64,000 bases of DNA from Geotrypetes seraphini (GCF_902459505.1 NC_047095.1:118111380-118175379), one strand, 5' to 3'; shown: positions 10,941 to 21,796, counted from the stretch's first letter. Translations and numbers: made by a program. Notes: a model not told the origin generated them from the sequence alone.

Positions 10941-13141
10941 GGGTCAGAAACATGGGTAACACTCTGCTGACATCCTTAGATCCTTCCCTTGTTCCTTCCA
11001 GCAGCCCTCATCCACAGCTGATTTTCCTGAGTAAAATGTAGGCCAGATTAACAAGTGCCTCAAAGACCATTCTGTGCTTTGTAAGAAAAATTTCTTTAGT
11101 ACTTTCTGCTTAAGTTGGTGCTTGTGTGTGTGAATTTTGGCGGATCTTGAAAGGGGTATTTTTATTTTTTTTTTGGGGGGGGGCTCTTGTTTCTCTTCCA
11201 GAACTTTCCGGAAATGTAAATCTCTTTGGGTACAATGCAGCTGTTTCGGAAGTTCTAATATACAGACAAGTAGATTTTTCATTTTATGTCCTGGGATCCT
11301 TATGATGTGACCATTAGGCTTAGGGTGTTCATGGGGTGGGAGAGGAGGATGGGAATTTTCCTTTTGTCTCTATGCAGAGAATCTAGGGATCCCCCTTTTC
11401 AGGGCAGGGGGGTCCCAGGCTTGCCTTCTTGGCTGATGTGGGTCAGGAAGCAGCTGGCTTCCATCCTTCTCTCTCCTTTCCTCCCTCCCATCTGTCATTG
11501 CTGACAGAGGAGGTGGAGAGGAAGAACTGAGTAATCCCAGCAGCATTCCACAAGGAAAGAGTTGTCGGAGAGGGGGCAGGGGGGGAGAAAGGGAGGCCTC
11601 TGAAGAGAGATTTCAGAGTACAAAGGGAAGAAAAGGACAGAGAAGGAAGTGGAGCAGAGACAGAGGAAAGAACTCTTACTTAGGCTACACCACAGTTTGA
11701 GAAGCCCAAAGCATTTCATTAAAATTCTTGTCTGCTGGAGACATACCTCCTCTGTGTTTATTTCTGCTGAAACAAGAACCTGGGCTGGGAGCCAAGAGAA
11801 CAAATTCACTTGATCCCATCTGCCTGTCCTTTCAATCCCTGGGGATGAAGGCTCCCTCTGTACATTACAGGAGTTGCTCAGCTGGATCATCTTCTGCGTT
11901 ATAAAGATTTCTTGCTTGTCCTTATTGTTAAGTGCTGCTGAGTGGGTCTCATCCCATGGTGACCATGTGTATAGTTGTCCTGAACTGTGTTTGGTCTTCA
12001 GTTCTCAAACTGCATTCAAAAAGAGGATTTTCTGAAGATGATAAGCACAGTGTTATCCTTTATTTGCCCACCCATTATGCTGGGAGCAACTCCATAAAAC
12101 CTTCATAGCCATTAGCATATCTCTGTGGGGAGTGAAATAGAAATCAGAAAAAGTGGTGCTTTTTGTATTGCTAAATGAAATTTTCAAAATCAACGTTTCC
12201 CCACTATTGCTGCTCCGTATTTCTATTCAAGAGTCCACATCATGTAAAGAAACCATTGATGGCTTGGCCTGTAGCCTGTGATTCAGACACATCTACGCTT
12301 ATTAAATCGATACTGCAGTGTGAGTCATGTGACTTCTCTAGCCCTCCAGCTGCCCCTGAATGGCTTTTGTTCCCAGGCAGGGTGGAGGTGAAGCAGCAGG
12401 GCGCAGCTGATCTGTTTCAGACCTGTGATTGGATTATGGCCATGGAAAGGGTTCTGATGGCAGCTAAGAGATTCAGTCCTTGTCTGATTCTTCCTCGCTG
12501 AGATAGCGTGAGCTTCACTTGATCTCCAGATTTATCATTAGCTGTATCACCATTAAGGATCCTCTGTTCCTGTTGCAATCTGTGCCCCTCACCCCCATCT
12601 TAGGAGCCTTGTAACTGGAATGTACAGCACTAGAACCAACATACCAAGACCACAATGGTTGGTTCCAAAGCTAGTCCTGATTAATGGGTTTCTAGAACCA
12701 ACACCTTGGCCAAAAGGCCTCTGATTCTGGACCTCCACACTAGAGCCTTGTGATATGTGAGACCCTCAGGCCACAAAGCCTTATCAGTTCTCTTCCTATC
12801 AATTACCCCAATCCACTAACCAACTCCTTCCTCCACTCTTTAACCCCCTCAAATAGAGCCTATGATTCTTTCTTTTATTTCAGGGTTTATAGCAGCGAGT
12901 TAAACTTTACCATCTCTCCCAGTCTCCTGTGATGCTGCACAAAGGGCCAAAAAAGCAAACCCTTCCTATGGATCTGGCCGATTTCCATGGAATTGACCGA
13001 AGATGGGTCAGGTCTAAGAAGCATGGCTATCTTGTGGTGCATTACAAGCTCCTTCATTGCCTTTTCCAGTCAATTCACGCTCTCCCTCACCGAGTAGACA
13101 CCAGGAGAAAAGCAGCAGTTGTGTCTCAGAATACATCATCA
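10941..13141. other. No recognised gene; mostly unique-looking sequence
   Basis: Several short open frames (11286-11504 +, 11495-11890 -, 12175-12501 +) show no domain and no matched splice signals. I see no transposon signature. It could hold regulatory sequence or UTR exons, but nothing here proves it. Confidence 0.35.
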
Positions 13142-13157
13142 TTTGACTGCTGCCCTA

Positions 13158-13703
13158 TGGTTAAACATTTTTTTTTTTATTGAGGATAACTGAACAACAG
13201 ATAATTCAATACATACAAACAGGTCTCACACACTGAGATCAAAGCATACAAAAACTTCTGAAGTCTAGGTCACCCCATTTTCTAAAACACACATTCACCT
13301 AAGAACCAATTACCCCCCTCCCCCATTCTGCCCAAATCAACAACATAATACCAACAAAACATAGAAAATGACGGCGGAAAAGGGCCACGGCCCATCCAGT
13401 CTGCCCACACTAATGGCCCACTCCCTAACTACGCCCATGAAGTGATCCCACATGCCAATCCCATCTTTTCTTAAAGTCTGGCACGCTGCTGGCCTCAATT
13501 ACCTGTTGCGGAAGATTATTCCAGCGATCAACCACCCCTTCCCCTAAACCCATACTAGAGAAACAATGAACAGACCATCGCTGGAAGATATAAAACACCC
13601 CTCCAAAAGCTCCCAGCCAATACCACTACTCCTGAGATATCAGCTATGACAAGACCCCACTCCCCTTGAAACAAGATACACACAAAGTACAAACTTGCAA
13701 TAT
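13158..13703 (-). mobile_element. 5'-truncated L1-like LINE with 16-bp target duplication
   Basis: The insert begins on the + strand with a short junction and a T run (rc of the poly-A tail), then TTTTATTGAGGATAACTGAA, typical of L1 3' ends in this window. It is flanked by the direct repeat TTTGACTGCTGCCCTA at 13142-13157 and 13704-13719. A CR1-like tail is nested inside (13359-13561). The perfect target duplication indicates endonuclease-primed insertion. Confidence 0.85.
13359..13561 (-). mobile_element. CR1-like 3' end nested in L1
   Basis: On the + strand it begins ACATAGAAAATGACGGCGG and AAAGGGCCACGGCCCATCC (rc of the family tail) and runs into the rc of the ORF2 C-terminus (TTAAAGTCTGGCACGCTGC). 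It splits the L1 copy 13158-13703, so it is the younger insertion. Confidence 0.8.
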
Positions 13704-13719
13704 TTTGACTGCTGCCCTA

Positions 13720-14237
13720 AACATATGACTCTGCAGTGGCATGCACAGGTCAAACCAGCAGCCATGCCTTGGGTGACCTACTTGGAGGATACACCATTGC
13801 TCCGTTGTCCTCCTCCCATGGCCTGCTCAGCAAGAGAGATAGGAGGGGATTGAACATGGGATGCTAGAAGAAAGAGAAGCTGAGATTGGTAAGGATTTTT
13901 TTAGGAGGGGTAGCTAAAGAATACATTTCATGTACTTTCTAGCTACCATTTTATCACTTTGGCCTTTGAGATAAACAAGCGACAAGATACAGATGAGTCA
14001 GAATAGGACTATCTTGCATTCTCTTGTTTCCGTAGCTTTCTTGCTAATCCTGTGGCTGTGGTTGACGGTTTATTTAAAGAATAGATTTAGGATGTGTACA
14101 CGTAAATAATAAACAGTAGGGAAAAGGAACCTAAATATCAAAAAAGTGAAAATTTTAATCATATAGACATGACTAAACTAAAACATTCATTGAAACCTCA
14201 TAAAACAGATAGGGGTAAATTCTATATAGATCTCTAA
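13720..14237. other. No recognised gene or repeat
   Basis: No supportable feature seen. Confidence 0.3.
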
Positions 14238-14345
14238 CCCCCATCCCCCTTTTATGAAGCCGCGTTAGGTTTTTTTTGGTCGCCGGCCCGACGCTCATAG
14301 GAATTCTACGAGCTTCGGAGCTTTTACTGCCGTGGCTGGAAATAA
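14238..14345. mobile_element. MITE-like element (CCTTTTATGAAGC end)
   Basis: CCCCCTTTTATGAAGCCGCG opens an imperfect hairpin around CATAGGAATTCTACGAGC. It resembles the family with CTCCTTTTACTAAGC ends at 30305, 15735 and 58655. Confidence 0.5.
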
Positions 14346-14356
14346 AAAAAGCTTAA

Positions 14357-14465
14357 TGAAACATAGAAAACATAGAAATAGACGGCAGATAAGGGCCACG
14401 GCCCATGCAGTCTGCCCACCCCAATGACCCTCCCCTGATAAAAGAGGGGGGGGTAGAAGTTAGGC
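14357..14465 (-). mobile_element. CR1-like 3' tail
   Basis: Begins GAAACATAGAAAACATAGAA and GACGGCAGATAAGGGCCACG, the reverse complement of the family 3' end. Tail only. Confidence 0.75.
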
Positions 14466-14609
14466 CCCCAAAAACTAAGCGTTAAGCTAGTATTCTTTAA
14501 CAGCAAATTTGCACACCACACCACATAAAATTACTAGAGTAAGTTGGTAGAAATGATCACTTACGTTGTACCAAAGGCAGGTGTAAATGGGCGCCCCTAA
14601 ATATGGCAC

Positions 14610-15358
14610 CTCGCATGCCTAACTGATAGTATTGTGTTCAGTTTTGGAGACCGTATCTGGCGAAGGACGTAAGAAGACTTGAGGCGGTCCAGAGGAGGGC
14701 GACGAAAATGATAGGAGGCTTGTGCCAGAAGACGTATGAGGAGAGACGGGAAGCCTTGAATATGTATACCCTAGACTGGGAAAGGAGAGACAGGGGAGAT
14801 ATGATTCAGACGTTCAAATACTTGAAGGGTATTAACGTAGAACAAAATCTTTTCCAGAGAAAGGAAAATGGTAAAACCAGAGCACATAATTTGAGGTTGA
14901 GGGGTGGTTGATTCAGGGGCAATGTTAGGAAATTCTACTTTACGGAGAGGGTGGTGGATGCCTGGAATGCGCTCCCGAGAGAGGTGGTGGAGAGTAAAAC
15001 TGTGACTGAGTTCAAAGAAGCGTGGGATGAACACAGAAGATTTAGAATTGGAAAATAATATTAAATATTGAACTAGGCCAGTTACTGGGCAGACTTGCAC
15101 GGTCTGTGTCTGTGTATGGCCATTTGGTGGAGGATGGGCTGGGGAGGGCTTCAATGGCTGGGAGGGTTTAGATGGGCTGGAGTAAGTCTTAACAGAGATT
15201 TCGGCAGTTGGAACCCAAGCACGGTACAGGGTAAAGCTTTGGATTCTTGCCCAGAAATAGATAAGAAGAAAATTTAAAAAATTTAAATTGAATCAGGTTG
15301 GGCAGACTGGATGGACCATTCGGGTCTTTATCTGCCGTCATCTACTATGTTACTATGT
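14610..15358 (+). mobile_element. CR1-like LINE, ORF2 C-terminus and 3' end
   Basis: In sense it encodes RRDRGDMIQTFKYLKG at about 14785-14832, then [20 protein letters not shown] at about 14927-14986 and a stop near 15055. A GC-rich 3' UTR block follows (GGATGGGCTGGGGAGGGC) and the tail GACTGGATGGACCATTCGGG, CTGCCGTCATCTACTATG. The same UTR and tail recur at 25866, 26855 and 27695, so one subfamily was active several times here. Confidence 0.9.
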
Positions 15359-15464
15359 ATGTTACTATTCTATAGAATGCACACTGAAATAGCCAGAATG
15401 CTGTGTCCAGGACTCATTACATACTTTCAAAATACTTTGCAATTGTTTAAACCATGGCACACTA

Positions 15465-15600
15465 AACTTGGGGCTGCGTCTACAGGGCCTCTGAGAAAGC
15501 GCAGGCGGCAAACAGTGATGTCACCCACGTGTGTGTGTGATGTCATTACACCAACATCTGTGAATACTCAGAGGCCCTGTAGATGCGGTTCTGAGCTCGG
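15465..15600. repeat. Inverted repeat (CTACAGGGCCTCTGAG)
   Basis: TCTACAGGGCCTCTGAG at 15479-15495 is inverted as CTCAGAGGCCCTGTAGA at about 15569-15585, around TGATGTCA motifs. Probably a small MITE. Confidence 0.55.
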
Positions 15601-15734
15601 GGGCCTTCCAAAACCCGAAGAAACTGCTGTGCTTTGGAAATCCTTCCATCATCATGGAGGGGGGGGGGGGCAGAGAGGAGGAGAAGTGTTGGCTCCTATC
15701 TTGCTGCAGCACACAGTTTGCCATTTACTGATTG

Positions 15735-15880
15735 AAATACTTAGGGCCCCTTATACAAAGCCTCAGTAGCGATTCCTGGCATGGCAAATGGAACGAAGCC
15801 CATTTAATTTCTGTGGGCTTTGTCGCATTTGCCACGCCGGGACTCGCTCCAATGGCTTTGGAAAAGGGTCACTTAGTGTG
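15735..15880. mobile_element. MITE-like hairpin (GGGCCCCTTATACAAAGCC end)
   Basis: CGATTCCTGGCATGGCAAAT and GCATTTGCCACGCCGGGA are inverted around TTAATTTCTGTGGGC. The outer end AGGGCCCCTTATACAAAG resembles the TTTTACTAAGC family. Confidence 0.6.
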
Positions 15881-16794
15881 ACGTTTGAAAGTTCACTAGT
15901 CCAACCTCTATTAGGAAACTTCCTTAGCAAACACTTTGCACCCTTTGCCTTATTTTGTCACAAAAATATAATCACAGCTTTATCGTCTTTGCTATATGCC
16001 ATTGTGCTAAAACATATCTTACAAGTTTATTTTTTTTTTAATTCTTTTTTTATAATTTTCAAACGTTTGACAACATTATCAGTCAAAAGAAAAAAGTACA
16101 ATGAACTGAAACAAATTCATCATAAAGGGTCAAAAACACATGATCCCTACTTTTAGGATAATAACAACTTATCAAGGTATGGTTAGTCCACAATTACAGA
16201 GAACGGAGCTAAAGAATTGACTGAGAAACATTATAAAGAAAACTAAAGCGAAAAGGAAAGCAAAGACTCAGCTTGATAGTCCCAGAACCATTTATCATTG
16301 AGCAGAATTATTGGATGATGTTATCTGACCCTTTAGAAACAATAAACTTAGATAATTGCGGTTCGTAAAAAACATATCTGTTCTGCTGATATATTAATAC
16401 ACATTTGCAAGGGTAACGCAGGACAAAAGTCGCTCCTAACTGCAAGGCCTGCGGTCTTAAAAGCAAACACTGTTTTCTCTTTTTCTGAGTCGCCCTAGAT
16501 ACGTCTGGGTACATTCTCACTTTATAAGTCATAAAGAGAACCTCTCTATATCGGAAGAAAAGTTTTAGCAACCATTCCCTGTCCGAATCAATAGCAAAAG
16601 AAACAAGTAATGTTGCTGGTACCTGGACATCCATTTCCGACCTCTCCAATAAATTAGTCAAGTCCAAACTATCGGCAGAAAGATTCTGCTGGTTAGGACT
16701 CTGAGATTTAGCCTTATTAGGCAGGTGATAAATTTTGGATATAGGCGGATATGATGTCTCTGGTACTTTCAAAATTTCTCTCAAATACCTTTTA

Positions 16795-17447
16795 TGTTTA
16801 AATGATTTTTATTATTCCAGCAGTAAGAAGCAAATACAAACAGTAGTACCAGTCAGGAAATAACATTTTCAACAATATAATCAGTTCCCCTCCCATCCCT
16901 CCCTCCCCTCCCCTCCCTCCCTCCCCTCCCCTCCCCAAGAATCCATGGCCAGTCCAACAGCTGAGAGTGGGAATCAAATCTTAAAGATTCAAAAGTCTAC
17001 TGCGAGCACGCGGTGTGAGGTCCTGCCAGAAGTGCTCCCACACCTGACAAAATTTGCGACCCGGGCCAAGTGTCTCTCCAGTGTTGCGTGCACTATCATT
17101 AGGGATCTCCATGGTGCATATGAGGGGGGATCACGGGAGAGCCAGTTGGTGAGGATGGCTTTTTTCCCCATCAGAAGGGCTCTGGAGATAAATGCTGACA
17201 TTCCCCTGAGTTTGGGCGAGGCTATATTATAAAATCCAAATAACGCCCTCGGTTGCGGAAGCCATCGCCATCCCCCAAAGCGATGTGGTATATAGGCCAA
17301 GATGTCTCCAAAACTGTTGGACTGCGGGGCAGGCCCAAAACATGTGACTCAAAGATGCGTGAGCCTGATTGCATTTCGGGCAAGAATGCGACGCAGTAAT
17401 CCCCATCCGGGCTGCACATTCCGGTGGAATGTAAAGTCTAAGAACAA
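16795..17447 (-). mobile_element. 5'-truncated L1 (ORF2 C-terminus) nested in the ORF1 of another L1
   Basis: Flanked by TCAAATACCTTTTA at 16781-16794 and 17448-17461. The minus strand encodes an ORF2 zinc-knuckle-like end (CPKCNQAHASLSHMFWACPA, then VQQFWRHL, 17300-17390) followed by UTR, a CCCTCCCCT-rich stretch (16884-16935) and an AATAAAAATCATT-like tail. On both sides the host ORF1 sequence resumes (MFKRYL before, RYLREILKVPE after), proving insertion into coding sequence of the older element. Confidence 0.88.
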
Positions 17448-18338
17448 TCAAATACCTTTTAAACATATCCAATGCAGGGATAGACACAACTTTGGGGAAA
17501 TTTATAACCCTAAGATTATATCTTCATTTTTTTTTTTTTAAATATTCTTTATTCATTTTCATATTTTACATCAAGTGCACAAAACTGCATTTTCTAGCAT
17601 TTTATACTTGAAATGCAAATTGCCACTGTCTTTAATCCAGACTAGGGATTGTGCCTCCAAGGATTTCAGCCTGGCTCACAGTCTTAACGACTTGCTTTCC
17701 AAGCTTGAGATTTTGTTCTTTAATTCCAAGTGTTCAGATAGCACTGATGTACACCGGTTGGATAATTGCTGCATTTGATTGCCCAAAGAAGACTGAAGGT
17801 TGGAAATAGCTTCCCATATCGTTTCTATGGTAAAGACTTTAGGTCTCTGCAGTGGAGCAACTTCCATCCTGACCTCCCCCGCAATCGCATTTCCTTGAGC
17901 AGCAGCTATCATTGGAATCTTTGTAACCTCGTCACCGTGTGTTGTATCCACTTCCCCCACCGATAATGTTGGAATTTTCTCCTGAGACCACTCAGATTTG
18001 GATTCCCCGCTCTGGTGGTGCATCAGGGGAATGTCTCGGGCCGGCCCCGCCTCCAACTGCACCTCCGTCGCCTCGGGACGTACTGGTGGGCTCCGCTCCT
18101 CCGGGGATAAGGTGGTGTCCTGAATGGAGTGACCGCATGCCTCAGCCAGCGCGTTTCCTCCTGCCAGGAATTCCTCCGGTAGCTGAGTTCGGGCACTACG
18201 CTCCACAAAGGCGTCCATCGGCCCAGCAGGCAATGAAGATTCACCCAGGAAAACCCGGGGTTTTGATTTTCTTTTTACCATCAGGTAAATTAAGGAAAAA
18301 TGCTTCCCCTGCCGACAGCGTCTCCGCGTTGTTTCAAG

Positions 18339-18349
18339 CCGCCATCTTA
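18339..18349 (-). promoter_or_regulatory. YY1-type site in L1 5' UTR
   Basis: The minus strand reads AAGATGGCGGC about 30 bases inside the 5' end of the L1-type element. Known L1 promoters carry a YY1 site near their first bases, so this marks an intact element start. Function here is inferred. Confidence 0.6.
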
Positions 18350-18394
18350 GATAAGCTCCGCCCTCCTCCACGTCATTCCTTACAAGTTTATTTT

Positions 18395-18550
18395 ACTTTA
18401 TATACTGCTATTAAGACCGAGCTCATTCAGCAGTGTACAATTTAAAATATAAATAAAAACACCTAGAAAAGAAGTTCATTAATAAAAGAACAGACCTCCC
18501 AAAAGCACCCACCCCAAAATATACCACGCCCCTAAAATAATTAGTTTTCC
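18395..18550. repeat. Dispersed repeat (CTTTATATACTGCTA block)
   Basis: Resembles the block at 7900 and 34590. A-rich and without coding content; the class is not identified. Confidence 0.4.
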
Positions 18551-18555
18551 TAATA

Positions 18556-18830
18556 TCTAATATAATAAAGCCCTAAGCGCAAATGCGCACTCCCACCTGC
18601 GTGCTCCCGTTTTCCGTGCGCTGTAGGGCACCGCAGGTAGGAGTGCGCATGCGTGAGAATCCCCCGAGGCGGATGTCAGCCGCGGCGGCTGCTGGCCGCA
18701 GAAAACAAGGTGACCACTGTGATTGTGTGTGCAGGTATGCTGCCAAACTAAAAAAACTGCTTCAAAAAATAAAAGCGGAATTAAATAATTGCTGAATGGG
18801 ACCACTTCCTTCAAAGTCTAATTAAGTGAT
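18556..18830 (+). mobile_element. Helitron-like element, 5' end only
   Basis: TCTAATATAATAAAGCCC follows an A, the same 5' start as the Helitrons at 19447 and 46196. It is followed by the shared subterminal inverted repeat (TGCGCACTCCCACCTGCG against CGCAGGTAGGAGTGCGCA). I found no 3' hairpin or CTAG end, so the right boundary is a guess and the copy is probably truncated. Confidence 0.6.
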
Positions 18831-18834
18831 TGAA

Positions 18835-19030
18835 GGTAGAGAATGACACGGTGACAAAATTCATCACCGTCCCCGTCCCCGCAGATAACCGTGGGAAACC
18901 ATCTTCATGTCATTCTTTAAGTAGAGAGGGAAGAATCAGAGTATGAATGACCACAACCACTGACCAAAGCTTTGCTTTGAAGAATGCTGGTGTAGAAGGT
19001 TCGAGGTTGAAATAGACACTGAAGAATGAC
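18835..19030. mobile_element. hAT-like MITE fragment
   Basis: GAGAATGACACGGTGACAAA and TTCATCACCGTCCCCGTCC match the element at 10695 and that at 57437. The right end is marked by GAAGAATGACAG. Confidence 0.6.
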
Positions 19031-19094
19031 AGTCTCTGGTATCCAGAGCTGATATTGTGATGTCATAATGCCTCATTCCACCAATTATTAGTAT

Positions 19095-19446
19095 TATTTT
19101 TAAAAGTGTTAAAAAACCAGATGCCTAAATTGTTATATACTCAAAATTCAATTTTTGTGTTCAATGCAAAATAATCAGCTAATTACCCCAGTACAGATGT
19201 AATGAGAAGGAGGTTTGGTGAAGGAAAGGTTTTAGAGTAGGGGCAATGAAATGGTAGAATGAGCTCCCTGAGGTGCTCAAAAAGGAGATCCCTCTATTTA
19301 AAAAAAATAATTAAAGCAATGTTTATTTGTTTCTGTTTAAATTGTTTGTATTGCTAAAATTGCTATGATTATTTGTTGTTTATTACTGTAAACACCATCT
19401 TGACTTTCCAAAGATGAGTGTGTGTGTATGTGTATATATATATATA
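19095..19446. other. No gene; weak LINE-like remnant
   Basis: AGTAGGGGCAATGAAATGG and GAGCTCCCTGAGGTGCTC at 19238-19278 resemble a decayed ORF2 C-terminus of the CR1 type (+). The remainder is AT-rich, ending in a TA run that received the Helitron. Confidence 0.3.
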
Positions 19447-20057
19447 TCTATAATAATAAAATGCTAGCCGCGCATGCGCACTCTCGCCGCGTGTTCCCTG
19501 AGATCTGATCAGTCGCGCTAGGCGAGAGTGCGCATGCGCGTTGTACGTCACCAGCCGACGATCACCTCCACAAGCCGGGACTGGGACACAAAGAGCGCCT
19601 CCTGCACTTTTACTGCCCTGATTTGTTCTGCTGCGTCTCTGATGATGTCATCAGGGACGTGCCAGAGAAAATCAGGGCAGTAGAAGGACCCGAAGCAGCG
19701 TGTGAATACTGCTGCACACTCTGGAATCACCAGGTTCGTAGTCGGGACCGCGGGAAGGGAAATGGGGGTAGAGGAAACGCTAATGCTGCTGCACAGGGAA
19801 GTGGTGTGGGGGGAGGGAAATGGAAGGGGAGAGAATGCTGCTTTGGACAGACAGATAGACAGACAGAGGGAGGAAGGGAGACAGAAAGAAAAGAAGAAAG
19901 ACATAGGGGCAGGGAGATACACAGAAAGACAGACAAAGGGGTCAGAAACAGAGACAGACAGAAAGAAAGACAGCGGGAGGAAGAGACAGACAGAAATAAA
20001 GACAGACAGACAGGCATATATTCTAGCACCTGTTAATGTAACGGGCTAAAATACTAG
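19447..20057 (+). mobile_element. Non-autonomous Helitron, full length (611 bp)
   Basis: Canonical ends: 5' TCTATAATAATAAAATGC preceded by A, and 3' CTAG at 20054-20057 followed by T, with a hairpin (CACCTGTT-AATGT-AACGGGC) ending about 8 bases before CTAG. It sits in a TATATA run, the expected A/T target, and there is no target duplication. A subterminal inverted repeat (GCGCATGCGCACTCTCGCC against GGCGAGAGTGCGCATGCGC) lies at 19470-19540. The interior is a GACAGACA-rich purine tract. No Rep/helicase is encoded. Confidence 0.88.
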
Positions 20058-20156
20058 TATATATATATTATATATATAAGATTATAAATAAATTATCCTA
20101 GGGAAAATGTTTTGCTCCTTCATCCAGCATGCTGTGCCTTTCTCATCCCTTTGCAG

Positions 20157-20337
20157 TTGAAGATCTCCTTCAGCGAGAGCAGGCTGGAGAGCACTTATGA
20201 ATACCCCTCGGAGAGCTCCCTACTGGAAGAGTATGGTCCACCCGAGGAGGTAGAGACCCCAGCCCAGCTCCAGACAGAGGAAGAAGAAGAGGAAGAAGAG
20301 ACCCTACATATCATGCGCACCAAAACTCTCATTGTGG
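20157..20337 (+). CDS. PPP1R18: Phostensin-like, penultimate coding exon
   Basis: An exon of 181 bases between a good acceptor (CTCATCCCTTTGCAG, ends 20156) and donor (GTGAGT at 20338). It reads LKISFSESRLESTYEYPSES, then SLLEEYGPPEE, an acidic run (seven or more Glu) and MRTKTLIV, ending in phase 1. The STYEYPSESSLLEEYG block is what I recognise from the C-terminal part of phostensin and its paralogue taperin (PP1-binding, actin-associated proteins). Taperin is the alternative, but the downstream DHX16 on the same strand matches the human PPP1R18-DHX16 order in the MHC. The large N-terminal coding exon is not in the window. A Helitron ends 99 bases upstream. Confidence 0.75.
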
Positions 20338-21251
20338 GTGAGTTTGAGAGCTAAGGAGTAGTGGAGACAGAGAGTCTGCCATCTCTAGGGGAGGAGGGGC
20401 TCAGGAGATGTGCACAGGAACACAGATCTGTCACTTCTAAGACACTGGAGACAGGATGCCTCAAAATGGAGACAGGGATATAGATTCTTGTCACCTTCAG
20501 AAAATGGGCACAGAGACTGTCACCAGTAGGGCACTGAAAGACTAAGAATAGGCACAGGGATACAGAATCTATCACCTTCAGAGAGCTTCAGAGATGGGCA
20601 GAGGCTGTCATCTCCAGAGAAGGTCTCAAGTCAGGCATTTTAGTACCTGTGACTGTGCTGCTACCCTGATTCCCAGCTTCTGTTCTATGGCTCTCCAGTT
20701 CCAGTCATTTTCTCTCTCTTATCTCCCCTCCCCCCTTCAGTCTGGATGGTAGGACAATGGCATCCTTCCTGGCATTTTATTCTTGGCCATGCCACATTTG
20801 CATTTTAGTCCTTTTTTTATCCCCAAGTGGCTTTATGTCCTGAGTAGCAGCTCCTCTGGCTACCTTTAGTTACAGCTTGACTCGGGGGGAGGGGGGGGAA
20901 CACAGTTTGACATCTCCAGAACAAAAGAGCAGATAGGAGTAGGGATATATAGTGAAGGTATGATTAGAAGACCCAGCCTGGAATTAAGTAAAATCTGGTT
21001 TGTCCAAGTCTCTTCTAAATGTCTAATAAGTCATTTCACTGCCCTTTTATCCTGCGGTAGCACCCCACACACAAATGGTTTGCTGAAATATAACACTTCT
21101 GCATTATAGTTGCTCTTAATAAGAGCGACACCTTGTGGTCACTAGAGTGAACTACAGACATTTTCACATTACCGTACATGAAGGGAAGCGTGCATTTTCT
21201 GCTGCCTTTATACACAACATTGTAGTGTAAGGGATAATTCAGAAAATGACA
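20338..21251 (+). other. PPP1R18 last intron, first part
   Basis: Starts with the GTGAGT donor. No repeat recognised apart from purine-rich stretches. The intron continues through the MITE at 21252-21608 to the acceptor ending at 21776. Confidence 0.6.
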
Positions 21252-21608
21252 CCAGTGGTGTCGTAAGGGAGGGAGGTCCCAGCATCTCATGCCACGTGTC
21301 CCTCCCCCCTTCCCTGTTCTTCCCCCACCACTCAAGCACCCTCTTCCCCCCACTTACCTCTTGAAATGTTTGCTGGTGCGAGTGCCTCTTTTCCACCTCC
21401 TGCTCATGCCGGCCTTGGCTTCCTTCTGCGACCAGGAAGTGACATCAGAAGGGAGCTAAGGTGGCAAGAGCATGAGATGGGAGATGGTGCTCGTGCTGGC
21501 GAACATTTCAAGAGGTATGGGGAGGGTGGAGAGGTGCCAGTGCCCCAACCAAGACAGTGCCTGGGGCAATCTGCCCTCTCCCCCTACCTACTCCTTACAA
21601 TGTCACTG
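21252..21608. mobile_element. hAT-like MITE in the PPP1R18 intron
   Basis: The left end CCAGTGGTGTCGTAAGGGAG and right end CTCCTTACAATGTCACTGG are inverted, matching the better-preserved copy at 22554-22940 (CAGTGGCGTAGTGAG / CTTACTATGCCACTGG). The interior is GC-rich without transposase. Confidence 0.65.
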
Positions 21609-21776
21609 GATGATGCTGTTTCTGGCCTCCAAATTTAAAGTCTTGTTAGAGTACAGGGAACTTAAGTGATCTTATCCTATGTGGTATGGTACATAATTTT
21701 GGTGAATGTTTCTGAGTGCATGAGCCCAAGTTCTTTGTTCTGTTCACTCCAATCTTCCATTTCTCTCTTTCCACAG

Positions 21777-21796
21777 ATGAGTCCTGCAGGCGGTGA
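21777..21796 (+). CDS. PPP1R18: Phostensin-like, terminal coding exon
   Basis: The acceptor TCTCTCTTTCCACAG ends at 21776. Joined to the phase-1 donor of the previous exon it completes V-D-E-S-C-R-R and stops (TGA 21794-21796). The frame-perfect junction and the short basic C-terminus are the evidence; a six-codon coding end would be missed by gene finders that ignore splicing. The 3' UTR follows directly. Confidence 0.72.

Larger units (their letters stand above)
16034..18378 (-). mobile_element. L1-type element with 5' UTR and ORF1 but no ORF2 (HAL1-like)
   Basis: Bounded by a perfect direct repeat CTTACAAGTTTATTTT (16018-16033 and 18379-18394), with an A-rich tail (T-rich on +) at 16034-16060. 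The minus strand starts with a promoter-like 5' end containing AAGATGGCGGC. ORF1 begins MVKRKSKPRV near 18285, continues through a coiled-coil-like stretch (ELKNKISSLESK at about 17680-17715) and the NLRVINFPK segment (about 17500), and ends with the C-terminal domain (SFAIDSDREWLLKLFFRYRE and VRMYPDVSRATQKKRKQ, 16308-16790). After the ORF1 stop comes only about 270 bases of UTR and the tail: the 3-4 kb ORF2 is absent, as in mammalian HAL1 elements. Two later insertions interrupt it: 16795-17447 and a short A-tailed piece near 17526-17575. Confidence 0.82.

Noticed and set aside
17676-18371. A 231-codon minus-strand frame as a host gene
   Set aside because: It is the N-terminal half of L1 ORF1 within an element bounded by a 16-bp target duplication.
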